Source: Sulfitobacter noctilucae
Lineage (GTDB): Bacteria; Pseudomonadota; Alphaproteobacteria; Rhodobacterales; Rhodobacteraceae
Length of the DNA stretch: 64,000 nucleotides
Assembly (NCBI RefSeq): GCF_000622365.1
Contig: NZ_JASC01000001.1
Coordinates: 1 to 64,000 of the forward strand
Direction of reading: 5' to 3'
Part shown: positions 39,265-49,358 of the stretch, piece after piece
How positions within the stretch are numbered: the stretch's first letter is position 1
Layout: the number at the start of each line of letters is the position of its first letter
Translations under genes and position numbers: made by a program
Notes under the pieces: generated by a model
Databases searched by the model: none
What the model was told of the DNA's origin: nothing
The model's input: the letters and a program-made list of their open reading frames with translations, nothing else

Positions 39265-40580
39265 CACTCTGCCGCGATGGCCAGCCTGTCAGCCGCTGTC
39301 ATCGCGTCGACCACTTCCATTGCAGTGGCCAGACCGTCCTCGTGGAAACCATTGCGCATCCATGCACCGCAGAACCAGGTATTGCGCGTGCCGTTGAACG
39401 CAGTCACGTCCTTTTGCGCGGCAAGCGCCGCCAGATCATAGACCGGATGGCGCAGTGTGACCTGATCATAGATCAGATCCTCGCGGATGGTCCGCTTGGT
39501 GTTCAGGGTCACGAAATGCGGATCATCCATCGGAATAGGTTGCAGCGAATTCATCCAATAGGTCAAATCAATGCGGTCTGAGGCTGCATTGCTGTCTTCG
39601 GTATAGACCCAGGATGCCCATGTTTTGCGCCGCTTTGGCATGACAGAGGCATCAGCATGCAGCACAATATCGTTGGGCTGGTATCTGACCGCCCCCAAGG
39701 CGCGGCTTTCCTCGGCGCTGGGGTCGGACAGCAGCGCCAACGTGTCGTCGGAATGGGTGGCAAAGATCACCTCGTCATAGTGGGTCCAGTCGCCGCCCTT
39801 GGCCTTCACTTCGACCCCGGTAGCGACACGGCGCACGGCATCAATGGGGGCATTCAAACGGATGTTGACACCCTTGCCGCGCATCGCTGCCTCCAGCCGC
39901 GTGACATAGGACTGGGATCCCCCCTCAACCGTGTACCACTGGTGCTGGCCCGAATACCCCAACAACGCGTGGTTCTCAAAGAACTGCACCATCGCATGGG
40001 CAGGAAAATCCATGATTTTCTCGGTAGGTGTGGACCAGATCGCACCGGAAAGAGGGGAAAGGTAGTAATTGCGGAAGTAGTTGCCCATCCCCAATACATT
40101 AAGGAATTCTCCGATGGTCAGGCTCTTGTCCTCGGCCACGCGCAGGGCGTTGTTGTTGAATTTCACGATGTCGCGGATCATGCGCAGGAAACCCGGGTTC
40201 AGCAGGTTCTTCTTTTGCGCAAAAATCGCGTCGATGCTGGTCAGCGCATATTCAAAGCGCCCCCCGTCGATCGAGGCACCAAAGCTCATGTTCGATTTCA
40301 CCACCGGCACGTCAAGCTCGGCAAAAAGCGCCGCAAGGTGCGGGTAATTGGCATAGTTGAACACGATGAAACCGGTATCGACGGGCTGATCGCCGCGTTT
40401 GCCTGCCATCACGGTCCGTGCATGACCTCCCAGCCTGTGACCTGCTTCGAACAGGGTCACATTGTGGCTGTCTGCAAGCCGGTGGGCCGCGCCCATTCCA
40501 GTAATGCCAGCGCCGATCACAGCGATATTTCGGCGCGGGTGAAGCCCTCGCGGTGCGAGGGTCGAAGGATGGCTCGGCAT
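39264..40580 (-). CDS. FAD-dependent amine-oxidase-like protein
   Basis: A 438-residue flavoprotein: the FAD-binding GxGxxG loop NIAVIGAGITGMGAAHRL near residues 17-34, GHARTV, DTGFIVFNYANYPHLAALFAELD and the C-terminal FAD motif WFCGAWMRNGFHEDGLATAMEV. It corresponds to the protein group that includes R. sphaeroides RSP1091, which from memory is needed for oxygen-dependent furan fatty-acid formation. I place the start at the ATG at 40580; the frame is open to a GTG at 40661. First gene of the five-gene coupled operon. Confidence 0.9.
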   Translation of the reverse strand: MPSHPSTLAPRGLHPRRNIAVIGAGITGMGAAHRLADSHNVTLFEAGHRLGGHARTVMAGKRGDQPVDTGFIVFNYANYPHLAALFAELDVPVVKSNMSFGASIDGGRFEYALTSIDAIFAQKKNLLNPGFLRMIRDIVKFNNNALRVAEDKSLTIGEFLNVLGMGNYFRNYYLSPLSGAIWSTPTEKIMDFPAHAMVQFFENHALLGYSGQHQWYTVEGGSQSYVTRLEAAMRGKGVNIRLNAPIDAVRRVATGVEVKAKGGDWTHYDEVIFATHSDDTLALLSDPSAEESRALGAVRYQPNDIVLHADASVMPKRRKTWASWVYTEDSNAASDRIDLTYWMNSLQPIPMDDPHFVTLNTKRTIREDLIYDQVTLRHPVYDLAALAAQKDVTAFNGTRNTWFCGAWMRNGFHEDGLATAMEVVDAMTAADRLAIAAE

Positions 40581-40696
40581 AGAGTTTGATTGTCCTGTAA
40601 AGTTCGGGTGGGTGGGAGGTAGTACGGTGAACTCACGAGGCCAGTCACAAAAAGGTTGCACACGGATGTCGTCTTTATCGATTGCCTGTCTTTGAC

Positions 40697-41938
40697 CTAG
40701 TCCAGTGGCTTGGTCAGTGGCACGACAGCGGTGGGCGATTTATCCTCGGTCAGCTCTTCAAAATCGAAGTTGTGCAGCCGGCCTGCGCGTTTTGCCGCCT
40801 TCTCACTACTGATCATGATCTCGTCCACGTCTTTGCGGGCCTGGCCGAAATGACGGTCCAGATTGCCGACCCGTGTCACCAACCGCTCCACGTCATCATG
40901 CAGCATGCCAAGCTCCTTGCGGATCGCTCCGGCCTGCTCGCGCATCCTTGCGTCCTTGAGGATCGCCCGCATGGTGTTCAGCGTGGCCATGCAGGTGGTC
41001 GGCGACACGATCCACACCCGCGCGTCAAAGCCTGCGCGCACCACGTCGGGCAAACGGGCGTGCAGTTCGGCGTAAACCGCCTCGGACGGCAGGAACATCA
41101 ATGCGCCATCTGCCGTTTCGCCTTCAATGATATATTTCTCGGAAATTGCCTTGATATGCACCCGTACTGCCGCACCGAACGCCCGCAAGGCGCGTTGCTG
41201 GTCTTCCTTGCCTTCGGCGGAGGCCAATGCCTCGAATGCCTCGAACGGAAACTTGGCGTCAATAACGATAGGCCCCGGCGGGTTCGGCAGATGCACCAGA
41301 CAATCGGCGCGTTTGCCGTTGGACAGGGTGTGCTGAAACTCGAAACTATTCGGCGGCAGCGCCTTTGAGACAATATCATTCAGCTGGATCTCACCGAACA
41401 TCCCGCGCCGCTGCTTGTTGCTGAGAATGTCCTGCAAGGACAGCACGTCGCCGGACAGCTTGGTGATGTTGTCCTGCGCCTTGTCGATGGCCGCCAGCCG
41501 TTCTTGCAATTGCGTCAGGCTGGTGGTGGTTTGCTTAGATGATCCATGCAGGGTCGCGTTCATGCGTTCCTGCATCTCGGCCAGCGAGCGTGCCGAGCGG
41601 GCCGCATTGTCGGCCAGACGGTCCTGCATATTCTGCTGCACAGCGGCCAGCCGCGCCTCCATGCTTTGCACCAATTGCGCCTGCGCATTGGCCTGGGTGT
41701 CCGACACGGTTTGCAAACCGCCGCGCAGTTGTTCCTGTCCCGCACCCAACTGTTGCACATGGCTGCCAAGGACTTGCATGTGCTGGCCCAAGGGGGCCGC
41801 CATCCGCGCCGATTTCCCCGCCGCCCGGATTGCCATGACCAGCAAAGCGAGGATCAGAAGCACCATGGCCCCCGCGACAAGCACCACGATGACGATGGGA
41901 TCATCGAAGCTGTAATTCTGTTCGCCAATCTGGATCAT
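40697..41938 (-). CDS. rmuC: DNA recombination protein RmuC
   Basis: A 413-residue protein: N-terminal membrane anchor (residues about 14-37, [23 protein letters not shown]), a long coiled coil (about 50-160, rich in Q, A and E) and a nuclease-like C-terminal domain with [22 protein letters not shown] (the PD-(D/E)xK-like core) and PSEAVYAEL. RmuC limits inversion between short inverted repeats. Its ATG overlaps the mutL stop (ATGA), coupling it to mismatch repair. The pair is a sensible genome-stability unit. Confidence 0.94.
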   Translation of the reverse strand: MIQIGEQNYSFDDPIVIVVLVAGAMVLLILALLVMAIRAAGKSARMAAPLGQHMQVLGSHVQQLGAGQEQLRGGLQTVSDTQANAQAQLVQSMEARLAAVQQNMQDRLADNAARSARSLAEMQERMNATLHGSSKQTTTSLTQLQERLAAIDKAQDNITKLSGDVLSLQDILSNKQRRGMFGEIQLNDIVSKALPPNSFEFQHTLSNGKRADCLVHLPNPPGPIVIDAKFPFEAFEALASAEGKEDQQRALRAFGAAVRVHIKAISEKYIIEGETADGALMFLPSEAVYAELHARLPDVVRAGFDARVWIVSPTTCMATLNTMRAILKDARMREQAGAIRKELGMLHDDVERLVTRVGNLDRHFGQARKDVDEIMISSEKAAKRAGRLHNFDFEELTEDKSPTAVVPLTKPLD

Positions 41939-43770
41939 GTGCGCCCGAAAAGCCGTTCAATGTCGGCCAGCTTGAGTTCAACGTAAGTAGGCCGTCCGTG
42001 GTTGCATTGCCCTGAATGCGGCGTCGCCTCCATCTCGCGCAAAAGCGCGTTCATCTCTTCGGCCCGCATCCGGCGGCCGGACCGGATGGACCCGTGACAG
42101 GCAATGCGGCTGAGGATCGCTTCGATCTTGGCTTGCAGCAGGTTGCTGTCGTTCTGGTCGGCCAATTCATCAAGAATATCCAGCAACAGCGCGCGGGCAT
42201 TGACCTCGCCCAGAATGGCGGGGGTTTCGCGCACTGCGACGGCGCTGCCGCCGAAGGCTTCCAGCCCCAGACCAAAGCGGGCGAGATCATCCGCGAGACC
42301 TAGAAGGAGCGCGCAATCATTAGCCGAAAGCTCGACGATTTCGGGGATCAGCAGGGCCTGCGCGGCGACACCGTTCTCGGCCATCTGGCGCTTGAGTTTT
42401 TCGTAAACCAGCCGTTCGTGCGCTGCGTGTTGGTCCACCAGCACCATGCCTGTGGCGGTCTGGGCGATGATGTAATTTTCGTGCACCTGCCCGCGCGCCG
42501 TGCCCAGCGGAAATTCCTCTTCCGCCGTTTCCACGACATCTTCGGCGGGCATATCAACGCGACCCCATACGCCTGCGGTCTCTGCAAATCCCGGTGCCTG
42601 CGCTCCATAAGCCGCAGTGCGCGCGCCCAGCGAGGGGCGATCCATCTGGTAGATCCGCGCGCCTGTCGGCTCCGGCTGCATCGCACCCAACGTGGCATCT
42701 GCCACGGTGCTCGAGGCCCGGTGGCCTGCGTTGGCCAGCGCGTGCCGCAGGGCCGATACAATCAGCCCGCGTGCCAGACCGGGATCGCGAAAGCGCACTT
42801 CGGACTTGGCGGGATGCACGTTCACATCCACCAGATTCGGATCACAGTCCAAAAACAGCGCCGCCGCCGGATGGCGGTCGCGGCTGAGGAAATCGAAATA
42901 GGCACCGCGCAATGCACCGACCAACAGCTTGTCGCGCACAGCCCGGCCGTTCACGAAGAGATACTGCGCCACCGCAGAGCCGCGCGAATAGGTCGGCAAA
43001 GCGGCAAAACCAGTGAGGTGCAGCCCCTCACGCTCCGCGTCAATCGGCAGGGCATTGTCAGCAAATTCGCGACCCAACACCTGTGCCAGCCGCCCTTGCA
43101 GCGCGTCAAACAGATCGCCCTGTTCGGCACCCACACGAAACACATCGCGGCCCGCGCCTTCGCCAGAAACATCGCGCAAGGTAAATTGCACAAAAGGCTC
43201 TGCCATCGCCAGACGTTTGATCACATCGCCAATCGCCTGTGCTTCGGCACGGTCTGTCCGCAGAAATTTCAGCCGTGCTGGCGTGGCAAAAAACAGATCG
43301 CGCAAGGTAACGACCGTCCCGCCGTTAAGCGCGGCTGGCCGCACCGTGCCAAGCTGGCCACCTTTCACTGCAATCTCTGCCCCGTCGTATCCGGCCGCCC
43401 GGCTGCAAATCCCCAACCGCCCGACAGCCCCAAGCGAAGGCAGTGCCTCCCCCCGGAAACCGAAGGTGTGGATGTTCAGCAGATCAGAACCATCAATCTT
43501 GGAGGTCGCATGGCGCGACAGCGCCAGTGTCAGATCACCCGGCGCAATGCCGCAGCCGTCGTCGGTCACGCGGATCAGGGTTTTGCCCCCATCGGCGTAT
43601 TCAACGGTGATGCGCGTGGCACCCGCGTCGATGGCGTTCTCGACCAATTCCTTGACCGCTGACGCGGGGCGTTCGACCACTTCGCCTGCGGCGATCCGGT
43701 TGATCGCCCCTTCATCAAGCTGACGGATGACCGGTTGTGTTTCGCTTATATTGGGGTTGGGGTATGCCAT
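41935..43770 (-). CDS. mutL: DNA mismatch repair protein MutL
   Basis: A 611-residue MutL: GHKL ATPase domain (1-330) with [18 protein letters not shown] and [12 protein letters not shown]; a proline/alanine-rich linker (about 330-420); and a C-terminal dimerisation domain. The endonuclease motif D-Q-H-A-x2-E-x4-E is present as [12 protein letters not shown], with [12 protein letters not shown] and CNHGRP completing the metal site. This marks an endonuclease-proficient MutL, as expected in a bacterium without MutH. The ATG at 43770 gives about 14 residues before the conserved start [17 protein letters not shown]. Overlaps rmuC. Confidence 0.97.
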   Translation of the reverse strand: MAYPNPNISETQPVIRQLDEGAINRIAAGEVVERPASAVKELVENAIDAGATRITVEYADGGKTLIRVTDDGCGIAPGDLTLALSRHATSKIDGSDLLNIHTFGFRGEALPSLGAVGRLGICSRAAGYDGAEIAVKGGQLGTVRPAALNGGTVVTLRDLFFATPARLKFLRTDRAEAQAIGDVIKRLAMAEPFVQFTLRDVSGEGAGRDVFRVGAEQGDLFDALQGRLAQVLGREFADNALPIDAEREGLHLTGFAALPTYSRGSAVAQYLFVNGRAVRDKLLVGALRGAYFDFLSRDRHPAAALFLDCDPNLVDVNVHPAKSEVRFRDPGLARGLIVSALRHALANAGHRASSTVADATLGAMQPEPTGARIYQMDRPSLGARTAAYGAQAPGFAETAGVWGRVDMPAEDVVETAEEEFPLGTARGQVHENYIIAQTATGMVLVDQHAAHERLVYEKLKRQMAENGVAAQALLIPEIVELSANDCALLLGLADDLARFGLGLEAFGGSAVAVRETPAILGEVNARALLLDILDELADQNDSNLLQAKIEAILSRIACHGSIRSGRRMRAEEMNALLREMEATPHSGQCNHGRPTYVELKLADIERLFGRT

Positions 43771-43846
43771 GGCGCTAGACCTAGCATGGCTGCACTTCGG
43801 ACAGAACCCGATTCTTGCGCCTTCGCAGCCAAGATGTGGCGCTTTT

Positions 43847-45070
43847 TCAGCCGCCCGTCGCGGCCCTGTACCAGGCGACGATCTGCGCCCGCTCGGCCTC
43901 TTGCATGTAGCTCAGGTTCGCGGGCGGCATCGCATGGGTCAGCCCGGATTGCAGGTAGATCTGCTTGGCGGCCATGGCGATCTGGTATTCCGTCTCCAGC
44001 CGCACGCCCTTGGGGGGCCAGTGCATCCCTTCCCACGCAGGCTCTGCCGCGTGGCACATGGAACAGCGGCCTGTGACGATGTCCTTGACCGTGTCAAAAC
44101 CTTCGGCCTGGGCAAATCGTACCGCGCCCCCCTGCGCCTCGACCGGCTCCGCTGCACGGAACATCGGCGCGGTGGACAGCCACATGATGACGATGAAGAT
44201 CAGCGCCGTGACCAGCCACGTCCAGATCGGATCACCTTTGCGGGCATGCACCGAATTGAAGTAATGCCGGATCGTCACACCCATCAGGAACACCAGCGAT
44301 GCGATGATCCAGTTCGCTTCGGAGGCGAAGGCCAGCGGGTAGTGATTGCTGAGCATCAAAAAGATTACCGGCAGCGTCAGGTAGTTGTTGTGCGTGCTGC
44401 GCTGCTTGGCGATTTTGCCATATTTCGCATCAGGCGTGCGGCCTGCTTGCAGGTCCGCGACGACGATGCGTTGGTTGGGCATGATGGTGAAGAACACGTT
44501 GCCCGACATGATCGTGGCCGTGAAGGCCCCAAGGTGCAGCAGCGCGGCGCGGCCCGAGAACACCGACGTATAGAAATAGGCCATCCCCACGAGGATCAGA
44601 TAGAGCAGCACCATCAGGCGCGTGTTGTCATCGCCGAACCTGCTTTTGCAAATCTGGTCATAGGCGACCCAGCCAAAAGCCAGTGAGGCCAACGAGATAA
44701 AGATCGCCGTTGGGATGCCGATATCCGCAATCGCGGGATCAACCAGATAGAAGGTCGCGCCGAAGTAATAGACGAGGATCAATAGGGCGAAGCCCGACAG
44801 CCATGTCGCATAGCTTTCCCATTTGAACCAGACCAGATGGTCCGGCATGTTGTCGGGTGCAATCAGGTATTTCTGAATGTGATAGAACCCGCCGCCATGC
44901 ACCTGCCATTCCTCACCATCCGCCCCGCTGGCCAGGTTGCGGTCGCGGTGCAGACCCAGATCCAGGGCGATAAAATAGAACGACGATCCGATCCATGCGA
45001 TGGCCACGATCACATGGGTCCAGCGGACCGCAAATTCGATCCATGAGGACATGGCAGCAAGGTCGTACAT
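43847..45070 (-). CDS. puuD: Membrane urate hydroxylase PuuD with cytochrome c domain
   Basis: A 407-residue protein: about eight membrane segments (residues 1-310) with [20 protein letters not shown] and [29 protein letters not shown], then a C-terminal cytochrome c domain with CSMCH (Cys336-Cys339-His340) and a Met ligand in [12 protein letters not shown]. PuuD oxidises urate to 5-hydroxyisourate and passes electrons to the respiratory chain, replacing a soluble uricase. It is the last gene of the purine operon, about 60 bases after the permease. An in-frame ATG 6 codons downstream is an alternative start. Confidence 0.94.
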   Translation of the reverse strand: MYDLAAMSSWIEFAVRWTHVIVAIAWIGSSFYFIALDLGLHRDRNLASGADGEEWQVHGGGFYHIQKYLIAPDNMPDHLVWFKWESYATWLSGFALLILVYYFGATFYLVDPAIADIGIPTAIFISLASLAFGWVAYDQICKSRFGDDNTRLMVLLYLILVGMAYFYTSVFSGRAALLHLGAFTATIMSGNVFFTIMPNQRIVVADLQAGRTPDAKYGKIAKQRSTHNNYLTLPVIFLMLSNHYPLAFASEANWIIASLVFLMGVTIRHYFNSVHARKGDPIWTWLVTALIFIVIMWLSTAPMFRAAEPVEAQGGAVRFAQAEGFDTVKDIVTGRCSMCHAAEPAWEGMHWPPKGVRLETEYQIAMAAKQIYLQSGLTHAMPPANLSYMQEAERAQIVAWYRAATGG

Positions 45071-45130
45071 AGGTGCGCTTTCTCAGGTCACGTTTGAAAG
45101 GGCCGCAATTGGCGGTGTATGCTCTTTGGA

Positions 45131-46450
45131 TCAGACCTCGTCGGGCAACACAAGGTTCAGACAGATCGCCACAAGCGCCGTCGGTGCCACCGCGGAAGTC
45201 GCCAGCGTTTTGACCACACCGGGCAAATATTGTACCGCCGATGGCACAAGGTTCAGGCCAAGCCCGGCGGCCAGGGATACCGCCATGATCACCATATTGC
45301 GTCGGTTCATCTCGACATCGGCCAGCATATTCAGGCCTGCCGCCGCGACCATGCCGAACATCACGATCACTCCGCCGCCCAGCACCGGCAAGGGCATGGA
45401 GGCGATGACCGCGCCGATCTTGGGCACCAACCCGCAAATAATCAGGACAATCGCGCCAATCGTCACCACATGGCGCGACATGATGCCGGTCATGCCGACG
45501 ATGCCCACATTCTGGCTGAACGAAGTGTTGGGCAGACCGCCAAAGACACCCGCCACGGCGGTGCCAAGACCATCGGCATAGGTCGCGCCGGCGATTTCCT
45601 CCTCTGTGGCCTCGCGGCCCGCGCCCGCTTTGGTGGTGGCAGATGTATCGCCCACTGTTTCAATTGCGGAGACAACCGACACCAGTGTCACGGCGATGAC
45701 AGCACCCAACGAAAACTCGAATCCATATGGCAAAGGCGCGATGCCGGTGATCCAGCTGGCATTGGCGACAGGGGCAAAGTTCACCATGCCAAACGCCAGC
45801 GCCACCAGATAGCCGACGATCAGGCCGATCAGGATGGCGGCATTGCTGGTGGTGCCTTTGGTAAAGAACTTGAGCACCAAGGCGACGATCACCACCGTCA
45901 GGGCCACGGTCCAATGCATCAAAGAGCCAAAGCTCTCGGCCTCCATCTGGAAAGTCGCGGCACCACCGGCGGCATATTTGATCGCTACGGGGATCAGGTA
46001 CAGGCCGATGGCCAGAATCACCAAACCGGTGATCAGCGGCGGGAACAACCAGCGCAGCTTGCCAATCACCGCGCCCAGCGCAAAGTGGATGACACCCGCG
46101 ATGATACAGGCGGTCAGCGCCACGCTTAACCCTTGGGTCGCGGCGATTCCCGCCAGCACGCCGACAAAGGCGAAACTGGTCCCCTGCATGATCGGCAGCC
46201 GGGCACCGATGGGGCCGATACCGATCGTCTGGAACAGCGTCGCAATGCCCGCAAACAGCATGGCCATCTGGATCAGATAGACCTGCTCCGCCCCGCCAAA
46301 GGCAAGGCCCGCAGCGCCGGCCACGATGATAGACGGTGTCACATTGGACGCAAACATCGCCAACACATGCTGGACCCCCAGCGGAATGGCCTGCGCCAAA
46401 GGCGGCGTTACATCAGGATCGCGGTACGCGCCCGTGGTCATCTCTGTCAT
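45131..46450 (-). CDS. Nucleobase:cation symporter-2, probable urate/xanthine permease
   Basis: A 439-residue carrier with about 12-14 membrane segments of the NCS2 family. Family motifs: QAIPLGVQHVLAMFASNVTPSIIVAGAAGL, MQGTSFAFVG, and GGLPNTSFSQNVGIVGMTGIMSR (the N-x-G signature near the substrate site). The operon context, with urate hydroxylase downstream and ureidoglycolate-forming enzymes upstream, points to urate or xanthine. A small hairpin with T/A loop (46478-46492) links it to the allA stop. Confidence 0.93.
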   Translation of the reverse strand: MTEMTTGAYRDPDVTPPLAQAIPLGVQHVLAMFASNVTPSIIVAGAAGLAFGGAEQVYLIQMAMLFAGIATLFQTIGIGPIGARLPIMQGTSFAFVGVLAGIAATQGLSVALTACIIAGVIHFALGAVIGKLRWLFPPLITGLVILAIGLYLIPVAIKYAAGGAATFQMEAESFGSLMHWTVALTVVIVALVLKFFTKGTTSNAAILIGLIVGYLVALAFGMVNFAPVANASWITGIAPLPYGFEFSLGAVIAVTLVSVVSAIETVGDTSATTKAGAGREATEEEIAGATYADGLGTAVAGVFGGLPNTSFSQNVGIVGMTGIMSRHVVTIGAIVLIICGLVPKIGAVIASMPLPVLGGGVIVMFGMVAAAGLNMLADVEMNRRNMVIMAVSLAAGLGLNLVPSAVQYLPGVVKTLATSAVAPTALVAICLNLVLPDEV

Positions 46451-46491
46451 TGGTTATGTCCCTGTCGTTTTATGCGTGCCTATTTTTTAGG

Positions 46492-46989
46492 CTATGCCGA
46501 AGTAGGGACCACAACATACGGCGGATCAAGCAAAACCTCTTCCAGATTGGCACTATTGCCTATTCTGTCGACAACAGCGAAGACGCCCGGTGCAAAAAGT
46601 GGCGTTAGAACACCGTGCCAGATGTTGCGGTGAAAGTTGATGCCCTGATGCGGGGCGGTCAGAAAGGCGCGCGGCTTGGCGGGGGTGCCATTGGCATCTG
46701 GCGCGACAATCACCAGAAACGGATGCCCGGTCATCGGCAGAAAGGCTTGGGAGCCTTCCGGATGCCGCTCCATCAGCGTGAGGGTGTAGGGCAAGCTGCG
46801 GGGCTCGGCGTTGAAAATGCTGATGCCCGCGCGGCCTTCTGGCCCGAAATCAAGTCGTGCGCGGTCGTGGTGACGCCCGCAAAGTCCCTCATTGATAATC
46901 TTGTCCGGTGTGCCGCTGGCATCCAGCACGTCACCGAAGGGCGCAAAGGCCTCTACCGTCAGGGGTTCGGCTGTGATCTCGCGGGTCAC
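46492..46989 (-). CDS. allA: Ureidoglycolate lyase
   Basis: A 165-residue cupin-fold enzyme of the AllA family, splitting ureidoglycolate into glyoxylate and urea. Family segments: FAPFGDVLDASG, LTLMERHPEGSQAFLPMTGHPFLVIVAPD, and GINFHRNIWHGVLTPL with the active-site histidine. It starts with GTG, overlapping the aminohydrolase stop by 4 bases (GTGA). The urea formed would need a urease, not seen here. Confidence 0.95.
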   Translation of the reverse strand: MTREITAEPLTVEAFAPFGDVLDASGTPDKIINEGLCGRHHDRARLDFGPEGRAGISIFNAEPRSLPYTLTLMERHPEGSQAFLPMTGHPFLVIVAPDANGTPAKPRAFLTAPHQGINFHRNIWHGVLTPLFAPGVFAVVDRIGNSANLEEVLLDPPYVVVPTSA

Positions 46990-47795
46990 AGCGGCATATG
47001 ACGGTTCACGTCCTTATAGAGAAGATAGCGAAACAGTTCGTCCCCGGTTGCGATACAGGCCTGCGGACAAAAGGCACGCAGCCACATGAAATCGCCGGGA
47101 CCGACCGGCACCCAGTCCTTGTTCAGCAGATAATCCGCCGTGCCTTGCAACACATACAGCCCGTGTTCCATCACATGGGTCTCAGCAAAGGGGATGCGCC
47201 CGCCGGGCTGGAAGGTCACAATGTTGACGTGCATATCATGACGCAGATCGGTGGGCTCGACAAAGCGCGTCGTCGCCCAGACACCATCGCAATCGGGCAT
47301 AACGATCGGGGCGGTTTCCTGATCCGAGGTGACAAAGGCCTGCGGCAGGTCCACGCCCTCAGCCTCGACATAGCGTTTGCGGACCCAGTGAAACTCGGCC
47401 TTTTCATCGCCATCGTTCCAGATGGTCCAGACCGCACCCGGCGGGATATAGGCATAGCCGCCCGCCCCCATCTTGTGCTTTGCCCCGTCAATGTTCAGCG
47501 TCAATGCACCGCTCGCAACAAGGATCACGGACTGCGCTTCGGGGTCGACTTCCGGTGCATCTGTCCCGCCTTGCGGGGCCAGTTCCACAGCATATTGCGA
47601 AAATGTCTCGGCGAACCCGCTGAGCGGCCGCGCCAACACCCACATGCGCATGCCCTTCCAACCCGGCAGAAAGCTGGTGACAATGTCGCGCTGTGTGAGT
47701 GCAGGGATCACCGCATAGGCATCCGTGAAAACTGCAGTGCCTTCGGGATTGACCGATTGATCCGGCAGGCCGCCGGGCGGGAAAGCGTAGCTCAA
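46986..47795 (-). CDS. allE: (S)-ureidoglycine aminohydrolase, bicupin
   Basis: A 269-residue protein with two cupin domains. The second has the metal site HDMHVNIVTFQPGGRIPFAETHVMEHGLYVLQG with His and Glu ligands. YlbA/UGHY enzymes hydrolyse (S)-ureidoglycine to (S)-ureidoglycolate and ammonia. It starts with TTG: GGAGG lies upstream and no ATG is available in frame. It overlaps the upstream fusion gene by 4 bases (TTGA) and allA by 4 bases, so the three are tightly coupled. This enzyme implies that the pathway releases ammonia twice before urea. Confidence 0.92.
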   Translation of the reverse strand: MSYAFPPGGLPDQSVNPEGTAVFTDAYAVIPALTQRDIVTSFLPGWKGMRMWVLARPLSGFAETFSQYAVELAPQGGTDAPEVDPEAQSVILVASGALTLNIDGAKHKMGAGGYAYIPPGAVWTIWNDGDEKAEFHWVRKRYVEAEGVDLPQAFVTSDQETAPIVMPDCDGVWATTRFVEPTDLRHDMHVNIVTFQPGGRIPFAETHVMEHGLYVLQGTADYLLNKDWVPVGPGDFMWLRAFCPQACIATGDELFRYLLYKDVNRHMPL

Positions 47796-49207
47796 AACAT
47801 ATCCTCCAGCCGTAGACGCGCAATGCGTTCGACCTGTTTGCAGGCGGTGATGAATTCCACCGCCGTTTCATTCTCCAAGCGTTGGGTGAAAGCCCGCAGA
47901 ATGCCCGCCTTGTCGTGATCCTTGACCGCGATTATGAAAGGAAACCCGTGCTTGGCCACATAGGCCGCGTTCAGATCTGAGAACTGCTGGCGCTCTGCAT
48001 CGGTCAGCGCATCCAGACCGGCGCTAGACTGCTCGGCGGTGCTTTCTGCCGTCAGCCGTTTTGCCGCCGCCAGCTTGCCCGCCAAATCGGGGTGGGCTGT
48101 CAGCACGCCCAACCGCTCGGCCCGGCTTGCGGACCGAAACATCCGGACCAAGGCATTGTGCAGTCCTGCGGCGCTGTCATGGGCGGGACCAAGCTCAAGC
48201 TCAAAGGCGCGTTCGGCGATCCAGGGCGAATGCTCGAAGATGCCTCCGAACCGGGTCACAAATTCGTCTCGCGCCATTCTGCTGGAGCGCAGACCCCGTG
48301 CGGTGGGTGCGTGGACGCTGCGCCAATGATCTGCAATCTCGATCCGGCGCGGCGTCCAGACGCCCTCGAACCCTTTAATATAGTCGATGAAGCGTCGCAA
48401 CGCCTGCACACGGCCCGGACGACCGACCAACCGGCAATGCAGGCCCACCGACATCATCTTGGCCGCACCCTCGACCCCTTCGGCATAAAGCGCATCAAAG
48501 GTGTCGCGCAGATAGTTGAAAAACTGATCGCCTGCATTGAAACCCTGCGGTGTGGCAAAGCGCATATCGTTGCAGTCAAGCGTATAGGGGATGATCAACT
48601 GCTCACGCCCGCCCGCTTCCATCCAGTACGGCAGATCATCATCATAGGTGTCTGAAATGTAATCAAACGCGCCCGTTTCAGCCGCCAGCGCCACGGTGTT
48701 TACCGACGTCCGCCCGCAATACCACCCCTTCGGTGCGTGACCTGTCACCTCGGTGTGCAGGCGGATTGCCTCGGCCATATCGGCGCTTTCGGCCTGCGCA
48801 TCGTGGTCTTTGTAGTCGATCCATTTCAACCCGTGACTGGCGATTTCCCAGCCTGCATCCTGCATCGCCTCGACTTGGTCGGGTGCCCGCGCAAGTGCCG
48901 ATGCGACGCCATAGACCGTCGGCTTGATCCCTGCCTGTGTGAACAGACGGTGCAACCGCCAGAACCCGGCGCGTGCGCCGTAGTCATAGATGCTTTCCAT
49001 ATTCCAATGCCGTTGGCCGGGCCAGGCGGCAGCGCCCACAATCTCGGACAAGAATGCCTCCGACGCGGCATCCCCGTGCAGCAGGCAATTTTCGCCGCCT
49101 TCTTCGTAATTCACCACAAACTGGACCGCGATCCGTGCGCCGCCGGGCCATGCAGCATCAGGCGGGTTTGCCCCGTAGCCGCGAAAATCTCTGGGATATC
49201 TGTTCAT
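47792..49207 (-). CDS. Fusion: PuuE allantoinase + OHCU decarboxylase
   Basis: A 471-residue two-domain enzyme. Residues 1-305 are a polysaccharide-deacetylase-like allantoinase (PuuE): QFVVNYEEGGENCLLHGD, SHGLKWIDY, GWYCGRTSVNT, SDTYDDDLPYW and VGLHCRLVGRPGR. Residues about 310-471 are OHCU decarboxylase (UraD): FGGIFEHSPWIAERAFE, LTAHPDLAGKLA with the catalytic His, and GFPFIIAVKDHDK. Together they turn OHCU into allantoin and allantoin into allantoate. The order in the protein is the reverse of the reaction order. First gene of the purine operon. Confidence 0.95.
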   Translation of the reverse strand: MNRYPRDFRGYGANPPDAAWPGGARIAVQFVVNYEEGGENCLLHGDAASEAFLSEIVGAAAWPGQRHWNMESIYDYGARAGFWRLHRLFTQAGIKPTVYGVASALARAPDQVEAMQDAGWEIASHGLKWIDYKDHDAQAESADMAEAIRLHTEVTGHAPKGWYCGRTSVNTVALAAETGAFDYISDTYDDDLPYWMEAGGREQLIIPYTLDCNDMRFATPQGFNAGDQFFNYLRDTFDALYAEGVEGAAKMMSVGLHCRLVGRPGRVQALRRFIDYIKGFEGVWTPRRIEIADHWRSVHAPTARGLRSSRMARDEFVTRFGGIFEHSPWIAERAFELELGPAHDSAAGLHNALVRMFRSASRAERLGVLTAHPDLAGKLAAAKRLTAESTAEQSSAGLDALTDAERQQFSDLNAAYVAKHGFPFIIAVKDHDKAGILRAFTQRLENETAVEFITACKQVERIARLRLEDMF

Positions 49208-49288
49208 CTGCCGGTCCTGCCTGTGCCTTTACACCAGCTTGCACGGAACGGGTCGACGCTTCAATCCATGCGGTGATGCCCCGGCCCC

Positions 49289-49325
49289 AAAACGCAAGCG
49301 GGCCGCCAATGGGAGACGACCCGCT
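49289..49325 (-). terminator. Terminator between the LysM gene and the purine operon
   Basis: On the minus strand GCGGGTC pairs with GGCCCGC and is followed by TTGCGTTTT. It would stop transcription from the LysM gene before the purine operon starts at 49207. Confidence 0.6.
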
Positions 49326-49358
49326 GCCGATCCGGCTGCTGCAACTGTGTTTATTATT

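Noticed and set aside
42418-43662. 414-residue open frame on the plus strand inside mutL
   Set aside because: Shadow of mutL; no recognisable fold.
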